The translations under genes were made by a program, and so were the position numbers. Of a stretch of 60,000 bases of DNA, positions 29,501 through 41,500 are shown one piece after another. Source of the DNA: Owenia fusiformis (Eukaryota; Annelida; Polychaeta; Sabellida; Oweniidae); NCBI GenBank assembly GCA_903813345.2, contig CAIIXF020000010.1, forward strand, positions 26,748,425 through 26,808,424, in the 5' to 3' direction. The stretch's first letter is position 1. Every line of letters begins with the position of its first letter. The notes under the pieces are model-generated. The model searched no databases and was not told the origin of the DNA. It was given only the letters and a program-made list of their open reading frames with translations.

Positions 29501-32500
29501 TCACATCTGACACATCCCCATCTAACATCCTCACACCTGCAATAATGAACATGAGCTTGCATAATATTAGAATGAAGTAGATGTCTATGTGGCCTGGGTT
29601 GAGACCTATTGATTTGGCCTCAATCACATCTGACACATCCCCATCTAACATCCTCACACCTGCAATAATGAACATGAGCTTGCTTAATATTATAATGAAG
29701 TAGATGTCTATGTGGCCTGGGTTGAGACCTATTGATTTAGCCTCAATCACATCTGACACATCCCCATCTAACATCCTCACACCTGCAATAATGAACATGA
29801 GCTTGCATAATATTAGAATGAAGTAGATGTCTATGTGGCCTGGGTTGAGACCTATTGATTTGGCCTCAATCACATCTGACACATCCCCATCTAACATCCT
29901 CACACCTGCAATAATGAACATGAGCTTGCATAATATTAGAATGAAGTAGATGTCTATGTGGCCTGGGTTGAGACCTATTGATTTGGCCTCAATCACATCT
30001 GACACATCCCCATCTAACATCCTCACACCTGCAATAATGAACATGAGCTTGCATAATATTAGAATGAAGTAGATGTCTATGTGGCCTGGGTTGAGACCTA
30101 TTGATTTGGCCTCAATCACATCTGACACATCCCCATCTAACATCCTCACACCTGCAATAATGAACATGAGCTTGCTTAATATTATAATGAAGTAGATGTC
30201 TATGTGGCCTGGGTTGAGACCTATTGATTTAGCCTCAATCACATCTGACACATCCCCATCTAACATCCTCACACCTGCAATAATGAACATGAGCTTGCAT
30301 AATATTAGAATGAAGTCGATGTCTATGTGGCTTGGGTTGAGACCTATTGATTTAGCCTCAATCACATCTGACACATCCCCATCTAACATCCTCACACCTG
30401 CAATAATGAACATGAGCTTGCATAATATTATAATGTAGTAGATGTCTATGTGGCTTGGGTTGAGACCTATTGATTTGGCCTCAATCACATCTGACACATC
30501 CCCATCTAACATCCTCACACCTGCAATAATGAACATGAGCTTGCTTAATATTATAATGAAGTAGATGTCTATGTGGCCTGGGTTGAGACCTATTGATTTA
30601 GCCTCAATCACATCTGACACATCCCCATCTAACATCCTCACACCTGCAATAATGAACATGAGCTTGCATAATATTAGAATGAAGTCGATGTCTATGTGGC
30701 CTGGGTTGAGACCTATTGATTTGGCCTCAATCACATCTGACACATCCCCATCTAACATCCTCACACCTGCGATAATAAACATGAGCTTGCATAATATTAT
30801 AATGAAGTAGATGTCTATGTGGCTTGGGTTGAGACCTATTGATTTGGCCTCAATCACATCTGACACATCCCCATCTAACATCCTCACACCTGCAATAATG
30901 AATATGAGCTTGCATAATATTATAAAAATAGAAGTCATAAATTTGAAGATTATTTGACAAGCAGTTTTCCTGGAATCGCAATGACGAGATTTATCGAAAA
31001 ACTTCTAATTCGGATGCCAGAAGAGAAGATGGCTGTCCAAAAATTAAAGAACTGTAGAACTTCTAACAAAGATGAAAAACTTGATAACTGGTATTCCTGG
31101 TATACCAAAAAGAAGATTTATGAAATAACCTCTAGAATGGCTTCTCGAAAACAAGATGGTAAACAGAAAGTTAATCAGCGAAAAGACTTGGTATCCTATT
31201 ACATGTTTACGTCACTATCATGAGATTATCATAGTGCTACAAAAGTTGGGGCCATTTTGAAAAACTCCATAAAGTTTAAAAAAGATACCATGGATATAAT
31301 GAGGCCATAGTTTAAGAGAATATGGACTTGAGGAATTTTTAACTTGACATAATGACCTCCAGACAGTTGAATTGACGAGGTGCCTTAATAAAGTGGAAAG
31401 ACTAAATGCTAAAATTCTGACCTCCTATTTTAGCATTGAAGGCAGCTCCCACTGTGCACTGTGAATTATTAGCAATGGCTGCAACCTCTCCAGCACACCT
31501 TGTCCCATGTCTGCAAATATACACCAATAATAATTAATTGAATACTCTGTGTATTTAAACTTTCAAACATGATATTACATCATTTTCAAACTGACTTTCT
31601 GCTTTCATAGTGAAGCCCTACCTTTAACAGAATCAAGTTTTTTGCAAACTTAACTATGATAAAAGTAGCAATACCCCAATAGGGCTTATATGGTAGAGGT
31701 TTTTCTCTGGGGGCAAATATCTCAGTGGTATGTTGTCGAATCAACACAATTCTGTGAAGTTTACAAAAATTAATATTTGATCAGAACTGGCTTCCAACAA
31801 AATTCCAGCATAAGAATCTTGTCTGCATATGGTAAGATATGATCAATCTTCAAACATTGACATATAATATAAATAAAATTTCCAAGATTCACAAAGAAAA
31901 ATTGTCCACATTGGTGCCTTCACTATCCAGGAATCATACACACATTATTGTTCAGTACTTTCATAGTTTCACCCAATATACACCAGCTGGTTTTGAAATT
32001 GAAATTAGCGAGAAAGAAAACTGAGAGAAACCTTTGTGTTACCTGTTCTCATCTGTGCTATCATATCTGGGCATTGGATCTGCGTCCTGTCCATTGATGT
32101 CATAACTAGCATCAGGATCCTTAAGAAATGTGAAATCAGGAAACATTAGTATTTCATGAACATATGTAGATATATAATGAATTTGGACATTTCTGCATAT
32201 CAAATCTTCAATTATTTGATCAGATATTTCACTAGTAATACTTTGTGCACGTACAGTTTTAGTTTTTAAAATCTGAAGCTTAATGACACTTGCTTACATA
32301 ATTATTTTGCAGATCTGGGTGGTTGTGCTCAATGCCATCATCTAGAATGGTAACTACAATCCCTTTACCAGAGTAGCCTCTCTCCCAAGCTGAGACAATG
32401 TTCATGTCAAAATCCCCTGCAGCTCCACCATGCTGAAAAACAATCACTCTGTAATAACATTTGGCAGGCATTATGCCAAAGTAGTCTCTCTTCCAAGCTG

Positions 32501-35500
32501 CAATTCATATATAAATCAGACATATAAAATAGCTCATTTAGCAAAAGCAGACAAATTACAATAAATATAACATACAATAAATCCTAATGTACAATAAATA
32601 CAATAAAATAATAAAATATGATCACTAAAATAAGCCCATCATGATTATCATTGTGTGAGAAAAATTGCAGCAAGAGAAAACTGTAAAACCTAAATATGTA
32701 TGCACACGTCTGAAAGGGAAAGGACCAAAAATTGTTACAGAACACAACGAGAAAAAGAAAACATCAAAGACTTCACTGAGTCAAAAGGAAAATAAAACCC
32801 AACTATCCCAAAACATGATCTCTAGTAAAAAGAAACAACATCTAATATCCCCACCACTAACAGTATCATTCAAGTACCATTACCACAATTCAAGTACCAT
32901 TACCATGATTTAAGTACCATTACCACAATTCAAGTACCATTACCACAATCCAGAACCATAACACAAGGTACATATCATTCATACCGAACTCAATACAATA
33001 CTGAAGTCATTATATTACATTATAATAAAGTAGTTATTCACTAGGAGGGATTTGATATGGGGGATATCACAAGGATGATATCAATATCTATATCAATTGA
33101 TATCATCCAAGTGACATTTCCCATATCCTCCCTAAAGGTAAATAACAACCTTATACCATGACCAAGAGCAATATCTACCCCATAGATCTCCTGATTGATG
33201 AGGAAATAATGAATGACTGGAAATATTAATGTTACATGTATTTCATTTATATTACTGTTAAATCCTAGAATTGATGACTAGAAATAACACTAAAACACTG
33301 CAAGTCTGTTTGTGAGTCACCTGGTCACTGTTCCTTTTTGTTTGAGAATAATATTACCCGGGACTAATATTGGGGATATATGCATATCAAATCGCATATC
33401 AAATTGATATCATCCAACTAATCTGAATATCATCTCGATATCCTTCCAGTTCCCAAATAAGTGTTTTGCCCCATATAGTACCAACAAAAAGTTATAATAA
33501 AAAAGCAAGCCCAATGTCCTTTTTAAGAGCCCCTAGTCTCACTTTTGAAAATGGATTCTATCAATACTATAACTATTCAACATGAATCTGCTTGTTGAGA
33601 CTCGATTAACTTGAGTTCTTTTGAGAAAATGAGGATTTTAGCAAGGGTGCATTGGCTAAACATGGGGAAATACACCATTGACTTAGTGTAGGGATACCAT
33701 CATGTGTGTCACCATGTAAAGTCAATGCACCCTTGCTGAAATCCTCATTTTCTCAGAAGAACTCAAGTTGATCGAATCTCAACAATTAGATTGCTGTTGG
33801 ATATATTGCTAGAATCCATTTCCAAAAGTTAGAATAGGGGTTCTTAAAGAGGACATTAAAGCTTAACCGAGGGTTTTTTGAAATTTTTGTTTAGCACTAA
33901 TAAACAGATATGAGCATAAGTTCATACGAATGGAAGTTTTAAATTAATTGTCGCCGATATTGAAAAGCAAATGTGTAAAGAAAAACATTATGTGCGAAAA
34001 GTGTTTTTTTAGTGATAAGATATAATCATTCACCTATTACAGGATATAGAAAAGCATAAATACATACATGCACAAAGCTTACAATTGAAAGATAACATGC
34101 ACTCATGAGATAAAAGTGGCTCAACCTTCAATACAACCCTTCTGTAGAATTACGTCAATAACTGCATACCTAGTGCAACAAATTCGATTTTATAATGCAA
34201 AGTTAGGCTAGACATGATTTTGTAAAAGCTACAATTTTATTTATTTTTGAGTTATACATTTAGAGGTTAAGTCACTGGAGTCCAAAGCTAGGTTGCTATG
34301 GATATCAAGCTTAGCTTAAACAATGAAAAATGCGAAAATAATACTGTAATCTGATGATAATGGTAAAGTTATATTAGTATTTGTATTCATTTTTCCATTT
34401 TGAAAACTTTTTAATTTTTAGTTTGGATAAAGACATGAAAATAACTGTCAGATTAAAATTTATTGATCAAAAATTTGTCGGGATTGTCGGGATTAACTTG
34501 TTTATTGGACAAAATAGCATATAAAGCAAATGAAAACAGGTGCAAGGAAATGTTAGAAACAACAACAAAAACACAATGTAGAAAATAAAACACACATAAA
34601 TCAAGCAAAAACTATTAATGCTAGAAAAACACAATATTACCTTTCAAAATGAAAACAATATTCATCTTCAGCCTCTCTTCTAGTCCTTATTGGGAAAATA
34701 ACAATTTTTCCTAATTTGAAATATTGTTCTTTAATTGTATTTGACATATTGTTTTATTGACAGTAGAATCAGAACTGGGGTCTGTATACTAAACTAAAAA
34801 CTAATTTGAACATACCCAGCCTATTGCCAGGTATAGTCAGTCTATACCAAAAGTATACTAAAAGTATACCTTGTTGATAGGTCTATACTGATACCAGACT
34901 GATACCATACCAATTCATAGGTATATATACTGAATATAGATCTGTAAATAGGTATGAAGATACTGAATATACTGAAAGTATACCTGTTTTACTTATGATT
35001 TTCAATAGTATACTGAAAGCATACCAAACAAACTCTGATAAATACTGAATATACTGAAAGCATACCAAATAAACTCTGATAAATAATGATTAGACTGAAC
35101 GTATACCAGTTTTACTTTATCATTTTATAATATAAACGGCAAATGCAAAATTCATGATAAAACTATAAGTCAACAATTATTCATATGTAAGTTCTATTTT
35201 ATGACCATTTGTTTCCACAACCTGTCCTACCAGACTAGGTGGCAGGGGAGCATTCCTGCTCATAATTACATTGAATGTTTTATACATTGAAAACACAAAA
35301 AAATGAGAGAAAGATATGAAAGATATAGTCATAGTAAAATTTAAAAAAGAAATAACTTAAAATTTGAAAATTAAAACTTTGCATCAAAAATACATCATGA
35401 ATAAAACTTGGATATAGTTAATATAAGAATATTGATTTATTTGTGGTTTGTCTTTTAGAAGTCTTCATAATCCTGCATCTAATTAATTAGATAATGTAAT

Positions 35501-38500
35501 GCTAGAAAATAAGACTGCTATCCAAATTACATGTACTAATTTTTCTCATCTGCAGAATGATTTAAAATTTAAGGTATCTCATTGGTAGATTCATATTCAT
35601 CCATATACAGTCTACAGACTGACATATTAAGACTGTCAGTACATACTAAATGTTGACCTATAGGTTTATACTGATACCATACTGAAAGTATACCTATACG
35701 TTTATACTGAATTTATACCCATTGGTATATACTGAAATTATACTGAAACCATACTGGTATGTATATACTGAAAGTATACTGAATGTATACCCATTGGTTT
35801 ATACTGAAAGTATACTGAAACCATACTGGTAGGTCTAATTACCATAATTGAAACATACCTGTCAATGGAATCATAACATGGGACATATACTGAAAGTATA
35901 CTGAAACTAGACTAAAAGTTGACCTGTCAGTATAGACTGAAAGTATACCTGTCAGTATATACTGACCATACCTGGCAATGGGCTGGGTATGGTTTCCTCA
36001 TATAAAACATAACTTCAAAGAAACGTTTTTAGTAGTTAGAAAACATTTTTTGAAAAATTGTAACATTAAATCTTAACTTAGTGAGGTATATTCTTACTTG
36101 TTTACTGATCAACAATTCAAAATGCAATAGAGTCCTTAAAGGAATATTCCTTGCCAGACCCTTTCTCTCTTGATATGGTAGCTATAATCATATATATAGT
36201 TTCCATATTTAGCAAAACATGGGAAAATGTTTTAATATGGTCAATATTAATCATTTAAAAATCTAGTGCTTATTTCCAGTGAGCTGCCATCTTTTAAGAT
36301 TTCTTGCAGGAAGTGATGTCATCAACTCTCAACTTCTATAACCTTGCCCATAACAGTATAGGAAAGTAGCACAAAATCACTTCTAGACAAGTGATCATTA
36401 CTTTCTGTGCAAAAATATTTTCAGGGCTTGTCAACTTAGAATAAAAGAAGAGATTTTCAGAAGGATTAAATAAGATACAAAGTTGAAAAAGAATATTTAG
36501 CTGGTTTTGTAATTCTTAATAGCTCCTCACCTAATGCTATATGCAAAGTTGAGAGTCGATGACATCACTTCCTGTGTGAAATTTTAAAAGATGGCAGCTT
36601 ACTGGAATTGAGCATCACGTTTCTAAGTGATCAAATTTTGACCATATCAAAACATTTTTGCGTGTTTTGCTAAACATGGCAAGCATATATATGGTTATAG
36701 CTACCATGTGAGGAGAGAGATGGTTTGACAAGGAATATTCCTTTAAGGCAGAAAAATTGCAGAGTTGACGGTAATGAAAGAACAAAGTTAATTTTGTTTA
36801 GGGGCAAGATTTTGAAAGTGTGAAAATCAAATTCTTGTTCTAGAGGAACATGAATAAATACATCATTTGTCCAAGATGAGGCATCGTGAGATATCACAGC
36901 CTTCTATCAGTGTCCTTCTAGAATGCCGTGAGTTACTTGGCAATAGCCTTCGATCTGATGGGGGCGTGGCCCGTCCAGATTTCGGCCAAAGTGATATGAC
37001 GAATCAAATCCGTATTTACAGGTCACGTGACAGTGAGTGGCGGGTAAAAGAACTCCACCAATCAGATCGCTCAGTTTCAAATAAGTAGCGTTAAATTACA
37101 TCATATATTCATAGGGACTCATGGTCTTGTGGTCCTCGCTGAACACGCTGCAGGCCAGAGTTCGAATCCCGACGCCACCCTTTTTACTTTTTTCAACTAA
37201 ATGTTTGTTCTTTGATATTACGCAGAAAAACAATTTTTATTTACATAAACTTTATATTAGAGCTTGAAAATGTAAAAACAATATAATATGTCAACATATT
37301 GCGTTTTGGAGCGATGTGCAGGTTTAAAGTTTTTGATCACGTACCCTTCCCTTTTTGTCATTTGCGCTTATATATTCAAGAGAAGTGTATACCATTGATA
37401 GAAAATAAACAGGGTGTATTCCTTAGTACTAAAACTGGAAGCGGGAAGAGTTTGTGCTACCACGATGATCCCGGAAGATAGACCGAACGATAATGGTACC
37501 TCGTTAGGAAAAAAGGATTTTTCTAAACTTGTTAAATACACGATCAAATCGATGGAAAACGGACTAGGTATCGACTACTTGTGTAGAAAATGAGATAAAG
37601 ACGTGATGTGAGTAGATATTTACCCCTCGAGGATCAACAGGTTAGAGAAATCTTTAAAAGTGAAAAAAATATGTAGGTCATGTCGGACGTCATTTCGTTT
37701 CATAAATTCAACTTCAAATAAGTCGGGTTTAAACGCATGGATTGCCAAGAAACTCGGTTATATATAACTTTGAAGCACCATGGTTGTAGTGAACTACAAA
37801 TCATGTATAACATCGTGGGGAAAAGGTATATTTTCTAATTTTAGAAATTAATCAACTGTGATTGGTTAGAATTCTGACGTCATTGAATATATTAATATCA
37901 TTATAAATCTAGGCCCCGCCCATTCGATCGGCAATCAGTGCAAAGTATATCAGAGCATTCTTGTGCATAGCAGAGATGGTCTGAGTATCAGAATGAAGAT
38001 GAGGCAATCAAAGATGGGATATCTCAAATATGTCTTAACTGTGAGTTTTACTGATTATATTGTGATTTGATTGTGCTTATATGTTTTTTTTACCTCAACC
38101 AACAACTTGTGAGAAGTCTCTCAGAGAGGGTATTCCAAAAGGAAGTTGGCATGTGGGTAAAGAGGTGGTTCCGGAGGCTGTCCAAACCAAGTGAGTTAAA
38201 TAAATATTTGTTTTTTATTTTTCAACTTCCTCCAAAAACAAGTTTCAAATTGAAGGAAATACAGGGTCACCATTATACCATTGTATTTTCTAATCCGCAA
38301 TTGAGTTTTGGTGTTCTGGTTGCTTATTTTAGAAAATACAACAGGAAATAACTCAGGATTTCAAGCTACAATCATTGGAGAAAAATACTATTCTACTTTA
38401 TACAAGGATTTATTTTGTTAAAAAATTTTATACAAAAATATATATTCTTAAATTAAACAGCTTGTGATTGTCCTTTCAATACTACAGTACATGTATATTG

Positions 38501-41500
38501 CAAATATGCATTGGGGTTCTTTCAAACTCACAAACTCAGACAATGCCTTCTAGATAGGCAGATACATTTCATCTCAAAATAATATAATAAATATTTGTTA
38601 TTCATCTGATACCATTCTAGAGTTGCTATTGGTCATTACAGCTGGAGTGCCCCCATGATAAAAATGTTTAAGGTGAGTCAGGATATCTACAATATATTCT
38701 TGTACGATTCTGAATTTTTAGTCCATTGGGAAAATAGTTGAAACTTTCAAAGACATATCAATTAAACTTCTCAAATTTCAATTAAACTTCTCAAAATTGA
38801 AAAAGAAGCCACTAAAATGTCAAAAGAAAATGTTAGCAGCAGCTTAATGGTAAAATAGGTGGATTTGCTTGTTAAGCATGTCATGGGGAATCTTAAAAAA
38901 TTTTCAGAGTGATAGATTCTTTATACAGACATCCTGATCAAAAACTAGCAGCAGAATAGTTAACATGTGCCTTATTGTTATCAAATCAGCCAACATATAG
39001 GTCAGGTTGAGACGGTTTTGTTCTGAAAGTAAAAAACCGTTGTCATTCAAAACATAAGTATTGAAAAAATAAATACTTTGATGATTTACAGAAGTCTTAA
39101 GTCTGTCTAATTTAGATTGTTGGAGTCATTGAGTTTGAAACATGAACCCATTATGTCTGTGTTATGATACTTTCACCAGAAAGGTACAACTTGGAAAGTC
39201 AAGTTGGACTTTTTCTACAATATCTTAAAAGGCATTGTCTGTAGTTCTGATCCTAAATTGGCCCAATTTTTTATTCATAGTGATATGAATTGGACTTATA
39301 TTTGAAAAGAGTAGTTCAGTATCAGAGTTACAGATAATAACATGAATTATACCTTTTCATTTTCATATCAGAAATTATAATAATCAGTTATATGTAGAGA
39401 TTTCTTCAATTTTGGTGAATTTTAGGATCAAAAATAGCTAGGTATAATTATTATTCATTACATCATGTTGTTTTTTCAAAGAATTGTTTCATTATTTTCT
39501 TCTTCAACAGAGGTCCTATATCACTAGGGGGCTCCCCAAGGGGTATGTGATTGGGTGACCTGGCCTCTAAAGGTGTGACTAAATGTGACTTTTGGATATT
39601 TAAAAACGAATTAATGTGACAAATAAATCCTTGCATGTGACAATTTTGTACATTGATCTGACTGACGCGGGTTTTGAAGGTGACGAAAACATACAATTTG
39701 TTCTGAATGTAAATGGATTCAAGTAAAGGTGACTTATTCTTAACAGTAATCAAACAATGGAACATTACAGACCATTTGTCGCATTAAATGCTTTGACTGA
39801 CTATGAAGGAATGAATCTGACAAAAGATGACAGGTAAATTTTAAATATGACATTTTGGAATTTTAAAAGTGACTAAAGTGACCTCACTACCCCCTCTTGG
39901 GGAGCCATCACTAGTCAGTATCAAGCAAAGGTAACGGCTGTTACCTTCGCATTTAAAATGACGATAAGTGTAGATTTCAATATTTTTAGTTTTCATCAAA
40001 TCAAACACTTTATAGTTGACATCATGCTTTGATATTTGGACTAAATCAGACTTATATGACATGGAAGCTCTGGAATATGATCGTTTGTTCATCTATTTTG
40101 CAGACTTGTGTGGGCTCCACAGTTCAACAATATCTTTCACAGCTTAGGGGAAATGGAATATATCGTTGAACTGTGGAATTGATGATACTCCAGAGTTTCC
40201 TTACAAGCCTGGTTTAGTTCAAATATCAAAGCATTATGTCAACTATAAAGTAGTTTAATTCTAATTTAATGGAAACTAAGAATATCGAAATCAACACCTC
40301 CTGTCCGCCTTCTTAAACACAATAGTAACAGCCGTTACCTTCTCTTGATACAGCCCAATGTATTCTCGAGAAGAGATCCTATGGAATTAAGATATCAGCC
40401 TATAAAATTTGAACCAAAGTCATTAATGGGTATTTGAGTTATAACCCAGAGAGACATAGAGAAGAATAGATGGATGGACTATCTCTCTATATCCCTACTC
40501 AAATTTCATTTGTTGGGATGATAAAGTAAACCAATCTTTTAATTTGAAGCATACTTTCATGTTGAAGTTAATATGCATGCATTGGCTTAGCATGCATGCA
40601 TTGGCTTAGCATGCATGCATTGGCTTAGCAGAATTAATACATTCTATGTTAATACAAATCAATATATTTGCATGCTTTTATTTCCATTCTCTTGTGCCCA
40701 TAAAACAGGTCATTAAATTTGAACCAAATCTGCCAACAGGTATTTGAGTTATCACCCAGGCAGAGGAAAAAATGAATGGCTTCTCTTTATAATATACCTA
40801 AATGAGCTTGGTTAATGGGATAGTAATATAACAATTTATAGCTTGTTTTGAACAAAGCTTATAATATATTTTTAACATATTTTTCATCATCAAGAATTCA
40901 AATTACAGATTGCACGCTAAATAATACAGGGTGGTAAAAATGGCAACTCTGCTGCTATTTTCCTCATATCTTTTCATTTTAGGAAAATTACTCCTTGATA
41001 TTTGACACACTTGTACATCATTCAATTTTCTACCAAACCTACCATATTTTATGACCATTAAACTGATAGACACTATGTTACAGTACTTTGAACAACATAC
41101 TCCAGTGGCCACTATTACGCTGTAGGCAAACCTGCACACATAATCCAAAATGTCCTTCACCAACTTTTACCTGAGGTGATATGCCAAAGATAGAGTGTAC
41201 AAGAATGACCTCAGGACAATTTCAGACCTCAAATGGGAGACCATCCATGTCTTTCAGGCCAATACCTGCTGAAGATACCTAAGGTGATATGCCAAAGATA
41301 GAGTGTACAGGAATGACCTCAGGACAATTTCAGACCTCAAATGGGAGACCTATCCATGTCTTTCAGGCCAATACCTGCTGAAGAATATAGTCAGGTCATT
41401 AAAAATTTGTGCATGTTTGCCTAATAGCTCAATGATGGCCACACTTTGGTGAGCATGTTGTTCAAAGTGGTGAAGCATGGAGACTATCAGCGTGATGGTA

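Noticed and set aside
30196-30810. Plus-strand frames repeating [13 protein letters not shown].
   Set aside because: They are the antisense of the exon 7 array.
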